A stretch of 64,000 bases of DNA from Streptomyces sp. R21 (GTDB lineage: Bacteria > Actinomycetota > Actinomycetes > Streptomycetales > Streptomycetaceae), in assembly GCF_041051975.1 (NCBI RefSeq), contig NZ_CP163435.1:8896501-8960500 (forward strand), in the 5' to 3' direction. The translations under genes and the position numbers were made by a program. Numbering within the stretch: position 1 is the stretch's first letter; each line of letters begins with the position of its first letter. The notes beneath the pieces were generated by a model. It ran no database searches. It had not been told where the DNA came from and saw nothing but the letters and a program-made list of their open reading frames with translations. Below are positions 36,391 through 43,621 of the stretch, in pieces.

Positions 36391-36807
36391 TCAGTAGCGC
36401 CCCTCTTGCCGCGGCAGGAGGGGGCCGAGCGGGCCGAGGTCGAGGTTCAGGTCTTCGGGGCTCAGGTCGTAGCGCTCGCGTAGTTCGGTCATGCGTTCGT
36501 CGAGGATCATGAGCGTCACGCCGATGCGTTCTTCCTGCTCCTCGGTCAGGTTGTTCTTTTCGACTCGGCGGATGGCCTGCCGTTCCATGAGCTGGCGCAG
36601 CAACTCCACGACGGTGAGTACCAGTCGGACGAGGTCGCGTTCGACCGTGTCCTTGTCCAGGTCGAGGCGTCGGGGCGCGGACTGTTCGGAGTCCGGTGCC
36701 GGTGTCGCCTGAGCGCCGAGGGGTAGCGGGCGTTCCGTGTCGAGAGGTGGGGGCGGTGTGTGCGAATCGGGGAGCCGGCTGAGTCCGGGTTCGTCGCGTG
36801 GTGTCAC
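36391..36807 (-). CDS. gvpK: gas vesicle protein GvpK
   Basis: 138 residues. After a proline-rich 45-residue N-terminus comes the GvpK domain: DLDKDTVERDLVRLVLTVVELLRQLMERQAIRR and LTEEQEERIGVTLMILDERM, ending DLSPEDLNLDLGPLGPLL. GvpK is a minor protein needed for gas-vesicle assembly. Last gene of the cluster; its start overlaps the GvpS stop (ATGA). Confidence 0.95.
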   Translation of the reverse strand: MTPRDEPGLSRLPDSHTPPPPLDTERPLPLGAQATPAPDSEQSAPRRLDLDKDTVERDLVRLVLTVVELLRQLMERQAIRRVEKNNLTEEQEERIGVTLMILDERMTELRERYDLSPEDLNLDLGPLGPLLPRQEGRY

Positions 36808-36989
36808 GTCAGGATTCCTTCCGTGGCCGCCTCGACCGAGGTGAGCAGGGCGCGCAGGGAGATGCGGACCAGTTCCACGTCGGCGATAGAGAGACTGAGG
36901 TCTCCCGCGATGACGACACCGCCGGCCAGGAGCCGGTCGAGGAGATCGACCAGAGCGACCTCTGCATGGGGCAGGCCCTCGGCCGTCAC
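36804..36989 (-). CDS. gvpS: gas vesicle protein GvpS (GvpA/J-like)
   Basis: 61 residues, almost only the GvpA-type core: VALVDLLDRLLAGGVVIAGDLSLSIADVELVRISLRALL. It is one of three GvpA-fold proteins of the cluster and is probably a minor shell or assembly component. It overlaps gvpL and gvpK by four bases on each side. Confidence 0.92.
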   Translation of the reverse strand: MTAEGLPHAEVALVDLLDRLLAGGVVIAGDLSLSIADVELVRISLRALLTSVEAATEGILT

Positions 36990-37843
36990 GGCGTCGTCTG
37001 CGGGATCACGGGTTCCGCCCTTTCGGCCGGTTCCTGCGGGGGAGAGGCGAACGAGTACGGGGCCCAGGGCCCGGTGATCTCAAGTCGGACGCCGACGGTC
37101 CCGGCCGCGAGCACCTCCACGCGGTCCTGGAAGCTCCGCGTGTGCTTTCGCGGGACAAGGTAGGCCGCGTTGACGACGTTCTCCCCCGGGTCCGCGGACA
37201 GAGCGGCCGACTGGGGACGATGATGCCGAATGTCAGTGACCAGGTTCGCTTCCGCGAGCGTACGATCCACTCGTGCGCCGAGGTCAGCGGCGGCCTGACG
37301 GGCCACATCGTGGCCGTCTCGGCTAGTGCGGCGGGCGCGCAGGTAGTCACGCCCGGAGCGTGGCCGGTCCCCCGAGGACGTGGCAGTGGTCGGGTGCGTG
37401 ATCGACGGATGGGCATAGATCTTGACGCCCCACTCGTCGTGGCCCTCCAGCTGGTTCAAGGTTGTGCGGAAGTGGCCGTCGTCGGCGTGCAGGCGTCGCA
37501 GCAGGCTGGCGTCGTCGAGGTAAACCGTGGCCAGCCGGAGGGGTAGCACTGTCGTATGGGAAGCCAGTGCGGCGATCACCTGGTGATGGTCGCGGGCCAG
37601 GCGTTCCAGGTCGGTGATGTCGTCGAGCCGCTGTGCGACGGCCTCTTCGGTGAAGGCGTCGGAGGGTACGTCGCTGACGACTGCGACTGTGTCGGCGCCG
37701 CGCAGTATCCGTACTGGCAGCCCATCGACGCCGCGTAGTTCTCGGGCGGCCCGCTCGGCCGCCTCGTTCTGCAGCAGTACGGCGTACGCGTAGACCGCCT
37801 CGGTGCGGCCTGCCGGGCGCGGGGCTTCGGGCTCAGAGAGCAT
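36986..37843 (-). CDS. gvpL: gas vesicle protein GvpL (GvpL/F family)
   Basis: 285 residues. GvpL/F features: AVYAYAVLLQNEAAERAARELRG N-terminus, the central VLPLRLATVYLDD, and the C-terminal LEITGPWAPYSFA. An inserted Arg-rich stretch (about residues 155-180) is unusual. GvpL/F proteins act in nucleation of the vesicle. It overlaps gvpJ by 11 bases. Confidence 0.93.
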   Translation of the reverse strand: MLSEPEAPRPAGRTEAVYAYAVLLQNEAAERAARELRGVDGLPVRILRGADTVAVVSDVPSDAFTEEAVAQRLDDITDLERLARDHHQVIAALASHTTVLPLRLATVYLDDASLLRRLHADDGHFRTTLNQLEGHDEWGVKIYAHPSITHPTTATSSGDRPRSGRDYLRARRTSRDGHDVARQAAADLGARVDRTLAEANLVTDIRHHRPQSAALSADPGENVVNAAYLVPRKHTRSFQDRVEVLAAGTVGVRLEITGPWAPYSFASPPQEPAERAEPVIPQTTP

Positions 37844-38198
37844 CGGGTTCCTTCAACCGGGCGTTGAGCGACTGGAGTTCGGCGAGAAGTCGGGCGTTCT
37901 CCGCGGCGAGTTCCTCCGCGCGGGCGAGGTCGGGTGACGGGGCGGGACGTACGGCTCGAGAGGACAGCGTCGGGTCGTGCTCCCACCAGTCGATGCCCAT
38001 CTCGCGCGCGGTGTCGACCGAGACGATGAGCAACCGCAGTTTGATGGTGAGGAGTTCGATGTCGAGCAGGTTGATCTTGATGTCTCCTGCGATCACGACC
38101 CCTTTGTCGAGGACGCGTTCCAGGATGTCGGCCAGATTGCCTGCACCGCCCGGCTGGGGCGAGTGAGCACCTGCCCGCCGCACGAGGGCGTCGGTCAC
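37833..38198 (-). CDS. gvpJ: gas vesicle protein GvpJ
   Basis: 121 residues. GvpA-type core LADILERVLDKGVVIAGDIKINLLDIELLTIKLRLLIVSV, followed by EMGIDWWEHDPTL and a C-terminal coiled coil (LARAEELAAENARLLAELQSLN) typical of GvpJ. Needed for shell nucleation or tip formation. The stop of gvpG overlaps its start on the other side (ATGA at 38195-38198). Confidence 0.94.
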   Translation of the reverse strand: MTDALVRRAGAHSPQPGGAGNLADILERVLDKGVVIAGDIKINLLDIELLTIKLRLLIVSVDTAREMGIDWWEHDPTLSSRAVRPAPSPDLARAEELAAENARLLAELQSLNARLKEPDAL

Positions 38199-38482
38199 GG
38201 GGAGCCTTCCTGTAGTGCCGAACCTTCGAGGTCGGCCAGATCCGCGCCGTTGCCAGAGGCGATCTCTTCCAGACGATCCAGGAGTTCGTCCTCCCGAAGG
38301 CTGAACTCCTCCTCGGTGATGCGGCCGGCCAGCAGATCAGCCTCCAGTTCGGCCAGTTCACTGTGGAGGGGAGCCGGGTCGGCATACTGCCGCTCCGCCT
38401 CCTGCACCACCTGTTCGAGCACCCAGGCGACCCCGTGCAGCGGAGCCAGTGGCAGGCCGAGCAGGCTGCCCAGCAGACCCAT
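38195..38482 (-). CDS. gvpG: gas vesicle protein GvpG
   Basis: 95 residues. The GvpG pattern is clear: MGLLGSLLGLPLAPLHGVAWVLEQVVQEAERQY then an acidic helix SELAELEADLLAGRITEEEFSLREDELLDRL. Small accessory assembly protein. It starts 58 bases after gvpF ends. Confidence 0.95.
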   Translation of the reverse strand: MGLLGSLLGLPLAPLHGVAWVLEQVVQEAERQYADPAPLHSELAELEADLLAGRITEEEFSLREDELLDRLEEIASGNGADLADLEGSALQEGSP

Positions 38483-38540
38483 ACGGCGCTCTCCTTCCAG
38501 TCGGGAGGTGGCGGGGCGCGGTGCGGTGCGCGTCGCGCGG

Positions 38541-39254
38541 TCAGACGAAGCTGTAGGGCGGGAGAGGGCCCGTCACCCGGAGTTCCAACCCGTGTCCGAG
38601 GCTCTCGGCAACCTGGCCCACGGACGCGGCGAACGCATCCGCCTGCCCGCGTTCGATCAACAGACTCAGGTTCAGGAAGACCTCGCCCGTCGGATCACCC
38701 GCGGCGACGCGATGGGCCAGCGGCTCCAGTCGGCGGGTGATGTCCTGGGCGTGCTGCTCCTGTAGCGCCTCGACCCCGGCGGCGACGACCGTGCCGAGGG
38801 ACACCTGGTCGTCGTGCGTCCCTGCGCCGTCCCGGGTGAGGGCGCTGAGGCGTCGGGCTTCGGCACTGTCGCGCAGGACATCCCGCAGGGCGGTGTCCTC
38901 GTCCTGCAGGGCCTTGACGTTGAACTCGACGCGGTCCTCGACCTCTCGGAGCCGATCGGTGAACAACGACTCCTGGTCCGCCAGCGCGCGGCGCACCGCG
39001 CCGTCGTCGGGGGCAAGTGTGCCGAAGCGCAGGGGCACCACGGCACCTGCGGCACCGAGCATCAGCAGCACGTTCTGATGGGCGATCAGATCCCGTCGCT
39101 TGGCGCGTAGTTGTGCCGGCGCCCGGCTGACGACGGCGGCCACCCGGGCGGTGCGTACCGCCCGCAAGGGCGCGGGCGACGCCCCGATTCCGGTGGCCCC
39201 GTGGACCGGCAGCGGGTGGTCGGCGTCCGTGATCGCATAGAGGTAGAGGGGCAT
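38541..39254 (-). CDS. gvpF: gas vesicle protein GvpF (GvpL/F family)
   Basis: 237 residues. LYLYAITDADHPLPVHGATGIG N-terminus, central VLLMLGAAGAVVPLRFGTLAPDD and C-terminal LELRVTGPLPPYSFV, the GvpF signature. It lies three bases from the end of gvpA, so the two are coupled. Paralogue of gvpL in the same operon. Confidence 0.94.
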   Translation of the reverse strand: MPLYLYAITDADHPLPVHGATGIGASPAPLRAVRTARVAAVVSRAPAQLRAKRRDLIAHQNVLLMLGAAGAVVPLRFGTLAPDDGAVRRALADQESLFTDRLREVEDRVEFNVKALQDEDTALRDVLRDSAEARRLSALTRDGAGTHDDQVSLGTVVAAGVEALQEQHAQDITRRLEPLAHRVAAGDPTGEVFLNLSLLIERGQADAFAASVGQVAESLGHGLELRVTGPLPPYSFV

Positions 39255-39257
39255 CCG

Positions 39258-40193
39258 TCAGGCCTTCCCGTCCTGCGGTCCCTTGGCCTTGCCACCGGGG
39301 GTCTTGTCGGGTGCGACGGTGGTGTCCTCCTCGTGGCGGGCCTCGGTCGAAGCAGGGGCGTCGATCACCTGCTGCACGGTGGCGTCGGCGCTGTGCGCCG
39401 CGGGATCCGCGACCGGGACCGCGGCACTGGCCGCCGGGGCGGCAGCGCTCACCACGGTCGCCGCTGTCGGGGCGACGGCTCCCACGACGGTGCCGGCCGT
39501 CTGGCCCGCTGCGCCGACCACTCCGCCGACGGTCGGTGCCACGCTGTGGACCAGCCCCCCGACGGTCGGTGCCACGCTGTGGACCAGCCCCCCGACGGTC
39601 GGTGCCACGCTTTGGACCAGCCCCCCGACGGTCGGTGCCACGCTTTGGACCAGTCCCCCGACGGTCGGGGCCGCGTTTTGAACCAGTCCCCCGACGGTCG
39701 GGGTGACGGCGCCGACGACGCCACCGACGGTCTGCCCGACCGTCCCGACCGCCTGTTCCACCGTCTGTCCGAGGTTCCCGACAACTGGGACCGCGGCACC
39801 GGTGCCGGGCTGCCAGGCGGTGCCGGGCTGCCCCTGCATGACGACAGTGCCGGGAGCAGGAACTGCCGCGACGCCCGGCGAGACAGGCGCCGGCGTTCCG
39901 GATGCCACGGCAGTGGGCAGGGCCGGCGTGAACAGCGCGGGCGCCGGAGCCACCACGGGAGTACCGCGGTTCTCCAGATCGAGGCGATTGGTCGCCGCGG
40001 CGAAGCGCAGGTAGGTGTCGACGCTGGCGATGACAATGCGGATGTCGACGCGCAGGATCTCGATGCCGATCACCGACACTCGGATGAAGACATCGATCAC
40101 GAGTCCGCGGTCAAGGATCAGGTCGAGGATGTCGTAAAGGCCCCCGTCGGTCTTCTGGGCGCGGGGTGCGGCGGTCTGGGCGAGCACGGTCAT
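39258..40193 (-). CDS. gvpA: gas vesicle structural protein GvpA with long repetitive C-terminal extension
   Basis: 311 residues; typical GvpA is 70-150. Residues 19-72 are the canonical GvpA core (LYDILDLILDRGLVIDVFIR and EILRVDIRIVIASVDTYLRF). Residues 75-142 are Pro/Ala/Val-rich, then ten phase-locked 11-residue units (143-252) of pattern PTVGGLVQSVA, then an acidic/lysine tail. The core forms the ribs of the hydrophobic gas-vesicle wall; the extension would project outward or inward. Start ATG 40193; a small hairpin covers the ribosome-binding site. Separated from gvpO by 248 bases, hence probably with its own promoter. Confidence 0.92.
   Translation of the reverse strand: MTVLAQTAAPRAQKTDGGLYDILDLILDRGLVIDVFIRVSVIGIEILRVDIRIVIASVDTYLRFAAATNRLDLENRGTPVVAPAPALFTPALPTAVASGTPAPVSPGVAAVPAPGTVVMQGQPGTAWQPGTGAAVPVVGNLGQTVEQAVGTVGQTVGGVVGAVTPTVGGLVQNAAPTVGGLVQSVAPTVGGLVQSVAPTVGGLVHSVAPTVGGLVHSVAPTVGGVVGAAGQTAGTVVGAVAPTAATVVSAAAPAASAAVPVADPAAHSADATVQQVIDAPASTEARHEEDTTVAPDKTPGGKAKGPQDGKA
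39438..39767 (-). repeat. in-frame 33-bp tandem repeat array of gvpA (10 units)
   Basis: 330 bases, ten 33-bp units encoding 11-residue repeats; the central four (about 39535-39670) are nearly identical at DNA level, differing mainly at a Gln/His codon. The outer units have diverged (QTVEQAVGTVG at one end, PTAATVVSAAA at the other). Such arrays change copy number by slippage, so the length may vary between strains and in assemblies. Confidence 0.9.
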
Positions 40194-40196
40194 CGG

Positions 40197-40209
40197 AGAG
40201 GTCCCCTCT
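40197..40209 (-). other. hairpin covering the gvpA ribosome-binding site
   Basis: AGAGG-GGA-CCTCT on the mRNA strand, ending four bases before the gvpA ATG. The Shine-Dalgarno-like AGAGGGG is one arm, so pairing would mask it. It could limit gvpA translation until unfolded. Confidence 0.45.
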
Positions 40210-40441
40210 GAGAGGTGGGGCGAAGGCGTGCGGGGCGGTTGTCGGCGATGGGCCGTTGCCCGATCGACGTACGGCAACTGGACGGAGGGCCCGGACCGGC
40301 GCAACCGGGTCAGGAGGCGAGGACGTCGCAGACATGGCCGCCGCGACAGCAGGCGGAGCATTCATGCACAGAGGTCTGCGTCGCGCGGAGGGAAGCGATG
40401 CACCGGCAACTCGGCCGCTGCGCGGGGTACCTCGCACGCCC

Positions 40442-40771
40442 TCACTGCCGGTCGACCTGACCTCGGGTGTAGCGGCGGCTGCGGGCGTAGCCGAGAAGAA
40501 GGCCGTTGGCGTCCAGCCTCACCTGGTACACGGCAAGGATGCTGGTGGAATCGGGGATGCGCTCCAGCTCCACAACCTCGATGTCGACTTGCCAGCCTGT
40601 CCCGTCGCGGCTGATGGCCGTGACCGACTCCGGTGTGCGGCCCAGAAGTTCGGCAAGCTGGGCGCGCGCGTTACGCATCGCGCTCACGGCGTCACCGGCC
40701 ACAGGGGCCCCAGCGGTGGGTGACGCCGGCGCCGAACCCGGCGCGGGGTCGGATAAGTCGCTCGTGCTCAT
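40442..40771 (-). CDS. gvpO: gas vesicle protein GvpO
   Basis: 109 residues from ATG 40771 (MSTSDLSDPAP). After a disordered N-terminus comes the GvpO domain: LAELLGRTPESVTAISRDGTGWQVDIEVVELERIPDSTSILAVYQV and LDANGLLLGYARSRRYTRGQ. First gene of the cluster, as in other Streptomyces gvp loci. It may regulate or assist vesicle formation. The region 40772-40931 upstream carries a phased direct repeat. Confidence 0.93.
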   Translation of the reverse strand: MSTSDLSDPAPGSAPASPTAGAPVAGDAVSAMRNARAQLAELLGRTPESVTAISRDGTGWQVDIEVVELERIPDSTSILAVYQVRLDANGLLLGYARSRRYTRGQVDRQ

Positions 40772-40897
40772 AGTTCGTCCGGTCCGTCCAGCTGGAAGGT
40801 ACGTCCGACAGGTCACGACGCGTCGGCAGGCCTTTCGCGCGCCCTCCGAGCGTGACGGCCGGCATCCGCCGACTCACCAAATGTCGTGCACATGATC

Positions 40898-40915
40898 TGA
40901 ACACATCTTGAACAC
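40898..40915. promoter_or_regulatory. phased direct repeat upstream of gvpO
   Basis: TGAACAC at 40898-40904 and again at 40909-40915, exactly 11 bases (one helical turn) apart, in an AT-richer patch (40880-40955) about 130 bases before the gvpO start. This is the pattern of a tandem-binding activator site. Confidence 0.45.
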
Positions 40916-40931
40916 GTGATGCCCACAATTT

Positions 40932-41330
40932 CTACATACTAATTACATGAATTTCCGCGACCACACCCACCCCACGCGACAACTGCACGCACCAGGAGCC
41001 CAGCGAAGGATGATCCGGCCACGTCCACGTGGCAGCGGGCAACAGCGTGCCAGCGCAGGGCATCTCTACGGCGACACCGAGGGGCGGCGGAAGCGGGGTA
41101 TCGGCCGGGGTGTCCCCCTGTCCGTCGCTGAAGCGGTTGACCGCATCGCGCACCGTGACCTGATTGCATTCCAGCGGGTCGGCAACCTGCGGCACGATCA
41201 GGCCACTGCCCAGCAAGCGGAACCACTCCAACCGCTGCCGCTCGCTACGTGACGGGTCGCGTCCGGCCAGGCGCCGCTGCACCTCGGCCTGTTGCTCGGC
41301 CGTCAACTCCACCGTAAGGATCTTCGGCAT
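40932..41330 (-). pseudogene. IS630-type transposase N-terminal relic
   Basis: 132 codons. MPKILTVELTAEQQAEVQRRL and the helix-turn-helix GLIVPQVADPLECNQVTVRD resemble the N-terminal DNA-binding part of IS630 transposases; a TWTWPDHPSLGSW segment matches the family's later TWT..L..W motif after a shortened linker. The DDE catalytic domain is absent and no inverted repeats were seen. It bounds the gas-vesicle cluster on the side opposite to the recombinase relic. Confidence 0.55.
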
Positions 41331-41526
41331 TCAGCACTACTGGCCGCCAAAGCTCCTAGCCAGGTGCGGTTGTCGTTCCTCGCGTGATCAGGATGCCGAC
41401 TGTAGGGCGGGCGCGGTCTCGTGCCGAAGGCGTTGACATGGCCCTCGCCGGGCGTTCACCAACTCCGCCTGACGGGCCGAGCGCTTCCGCCCGGAACCGG
41501 CCGACCGCGGAGTGATCAATGCCTCG

Positions 41527-42426
41527 TCAGTAGACGGACAGCCCGTAGGCGTTCAGCACTTCTTGGATCGGTTGGTAGTAGGTGGTCCCTCCCGAGGTGC
41601 AGTTCCCGGAGCCGCCGGAGAGGATTCCGATGACCTTGTCGCCGGCGTAGAGCGGGCCGCCGCTGTCGCCCGGCTCGGCGCAGATGTTGGTCTGGATCAA
41701 CCCGTAGACGATTGCTCCGCTCCCGTAGTTGACGGAGACGTTCAGTGCGGTGACCACGCCGCATCGCACACCGGTGGTCGCTCCCCGACGGCAGACGCTC
41801 TGGCCGACGTAGGCGGTCGCGGTACCGGTGATGTCGACGGTTCCGATGGTGCCCGGATGCGGTACGGCCGGGTTGGAGTACCGGACGACACCGAAGTCGT
41901 CGCTGGGGAAGCTGGTGGCGATGGTCGGGCCGATCGTCGTGGTCATGGCGGAACCGGTGTACCAGGTGGTCGTGCCGTCGGTGCAATGGCCGGCGGTGAC
42001 GAAGTAGTACGTGGAGCCGCTGCGTACGTTGACCCCTGCCGAGCAGCGCCAACCGGCTGCGTAGATGCCGTCGCCGCCCGACAGCAGGGTGCGCAGCCGA
42101 CCGTCCAGCCGTTCGAGGGTCGCGCTACCCGCGAAGTGCCCGGTGGCCTGCCGGATTCTGGCCAGGTCCGCGTCCGCGACCGTGGAGTCGGCGAGAACCC
42201 GCAGCTGCCCGGTGTGCTCGTCGACGGCCCAGCTCGTCCCGGCGATTCCCAGGGACTCGACGGCCGAAGCCGCCCCGGACACCGAGGCGGTGGAGGGTGC
42301 GGCGGCGGTCGTGGGCGCCGCGGCCGCGCCGGTGTCGGACACCGCGAGAGCGGTCACGACAAACAGGCTCAACACCGAGGCGATCAGCCGTGGGCGTCTG
42401 ATGTTGGTGCGGCGCGCTCTGATCAC
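41527..42426 (-). CDS. secreted S1 serine protease, streptogrisin-like
   Basis: 299 residues from GTG 42426 with GGGAG six bases upstream. Signal peptide, then a propeptide to about residue 120, and a mature chymotrypsin-type domain beginning near IYAAGWRCSAG. Catalytic triad: His147 (TAGHC), Asp177 (SDDFG) and Ser255 (GDSGGPLY). Cys pairs typical of streptogrisins are present. Probably an extracellular digestive protease. Nothing is recognised in 41331-41526. Confidence 0.93.
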   Translation of the reverse strand: MIRARRTNIRRPRLIASVLSLFVVTALAVSDTGAAAAPTTAAAPSTASVSGAASAVESLGIAGTSWAVDEHTGQLRVLADSTVADADLARIRQATGHFAGSATLERLDGRLRTLLSGGDGIYAAGWRCSAGVNVRSGSTYYFVTAGHCTDGTTTWYTGSAMTTTIGPTIATSFPSDDFGVVRYSNPAVPHPGTIGTVDITGTATAYVGQSVCRRGATTGVRCGVVTALNVSVNYGSGAIVYGLIQTNICAEPGDSGGPLYAGDKVIGILSGGSGNCTSGGTTYYQPIQEVLNAYGLSVY

Positions 42427-42499
42427 TGAAGTCTCCCGAGGACGATGGGTCGGGTTCGGGGCACGCCGGGATGGTCATCGGGCGTGCTGTGCTTCCGTG

Positions 42500-42536
42500 C
42501 CGTGGGGCCGTGGGGCCGTGGGGCCGTGGTGCCGTG
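42500..42536. repeat. 8-bp tandem repeat CCGTGGGG (4.5 copies)
   Basis: Three perfect and one imperfect copy of CCGTGGGG plus a half unit, upstream of the protease gene. It lies in the long gap 42427-42951, which otherwise holds one doubtful ORF and the PadR operator. Confidence 0.8.
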
Positions 42537-42624
42537 TGCGGGTACGAAGGGGCGTCCGAGCGGACACATGATGGTGTACGGCCACGGTGTGCCCGGCGAC
42601 GGACGGTCGAGGCCGGCCAACGCC

Positions 42625-42858
42625 TCAGTTTGCCCGGCCGCGCTCGGTGGGGGTAGGCGGCCTTCGGCCGAGGTTGATGTGGCCCACCCATGAGTCCTGT
42701 TCGTCGGCCAGTGGTTGCTTGAGGGGGAGAGGGAGGAAACGGCAGGTGAAGGTGGGGTCGGCGTCGCCAACGTCTCCGTGGACGTGGTGGTCCCACACAT
42801 CGGGAGTGTCCGCGGGTGCCTGGAGGTGGAAGAAGCTGGTTCGTCGTGGCTGTCCCAT
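42625..42858 (-). CDS. small hypothetical protein, doubtful
   Basis: 77 codons with Streptomyces-like third-position use and a protein-like composition (MGQPRRTSFFHLQAP...DSWVGHINLG) rich in His and aromatic residues. No ribosome-binding site is seen, so it may be leaderless or not expressed. No family recognised. It is divergent from the PadR gene. Confidence 0.35.
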   Translation of the reverse strand: MGQPRRTSFFHLQAPADTPDVWDHHVHGDVGDADPTFTCRFLPLPLKQPLADEQDSWVGHINLGRRPPTPTERGRAN

Positions 42859-42920
42859 GAGGGGGTGCGAGTGACACCGCGTTCCGTGACTCGTGTCTCA
42901 GCCGGGTGGTGGCACTTGCC

Positions 42921-42938
42921 TATGCAACGAGTTGCATA
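42921..42938. promoter_or_regulatory. PadR-type palindromic operator
   Basis: TATGCAAC-GA-GTTGCATA, a perfect 18-bp palindrome ending 13 bases before the PadR start. Position and symmetry suit autorepression. Confidence 0.7.
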
Positions 42939-42951
42939 GAAGGATTCGAGC

Positions 42952-43509
42952 ATGGCGCTTGAGCACGCGATCCTCGTCTCACTGCTGGAGAAGCCGGGCT
43001 CCGGCTACGAACTGGCCCGGCGGTTCGACCGTTCCATCGGTTACTTCTGGGCCGCCACCCATCAGCAGATCTACCGCGTCCTCAAGCGCATGGAGAGCGA
43101 AGGCTGGCTCGACGCTCAAGAGGTGGCGCAGCAGTCCCGGCCGGACAAGAGGGAGTACTCCGTCTCCGCCCGCGGCCGGGCCGCCCTGTCCCAGTGGCTG
43201 CACGAGCCGATCGAACCGGAGAGCGTCCGGCACGAGCTCGCCGTGAAGATCCGCGGCGCGGCCTTCGACGACCCGGCCGCGCTGATCTGTGAGGTCGAGC
43301 GACATCACCAGGCGCACACCGACCGGCTCGCGCACTATCTCGCGGGGGAGCGGCGTGACTTCACCGGACCCGAGGCGCCGCTAACACCGGACGCCGGCCA
43401 GGAGCTCCAGCATGTGGTGCTGCGTGGCGGCATCGCGTACGAACGCATGACGCTCGCCTGGTTGGACGACGTGATCGCCACGCTCCGTGGGCTCGCTCCC
43501 GAGCTCTGA
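42952..43509 (+). CDS. PadR-family transcriptional regulator
   Basis: 185 residues. Winged-helix N-terminus: AILVSLLEKPGSGYELARRFD and YRVLKRMESEGWLDAQEV are the PadR recognition helices, followed by the C-terminal helical Vir_act_alpha_C-type domain. AAGGA precedes ATG 42952. It is on the same strand as the acyl-CoA dehydrogenase at 43622 with a 112-base gap, and a perfect palindrome overlaps its own promoter, so autoregulation and control of the dehydrogenase are likely. Confidence 0.9.
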   Translation: MALEHAILVSLLEKPGSGYELARRFDRSIGYFWAATHQQIYRVLKRMESEGWLDAQEVAQQSRPDKREYSVSARGRAALSQWLHEPIEPESVRHELAVKIRGAAFDDPAALICEVERHHQAHTDRLAHYLAGERRDFTGPEAPLTPDAGQELQHVVLRGGIAYERMTLAWLDDVIATLRGLAPEL

Positions 43510-43570
43510 ACCGGGTTCACGCATCGGGAGTCCTCCGGGCCACCAGCTCGCACCCCGCATCCCCGCAATT

Positions 43571-43598
43571 CGCAGCTTTCAACTCGCAGTTTTCAACT
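43571..43598 (+). repeat. 14-bp tandem direct repeat upstream of the acyl-CoA dehydrogenase gene
   Basis: CGCAGCTTTCAACT then CGCAGTTTTCAACT, two adjacent copies with one change, ending 24 bases before the start codon. AT-rich against the background; possible regulatory or promoter DNA. Confidence 0.5.
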
Positions 43599-43621
43599 CC
43601 CAAGCCGGAAGGCGAACATCC

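Noticed and set aside
39438..39767. CRISPR-like regular repeat
   Set aside because: Contiguous 33-bp units without unique spacers, in frame within gvpA; a protein repeat.
43487..43621. N-terminal extension of the acyl-CoA dehydrogenase
   Set aside because: The frame is open upstream of 43622, but the extension has no family similarity and lies over the direct repeat; ATG 43622 has a good ribosome-binding site.
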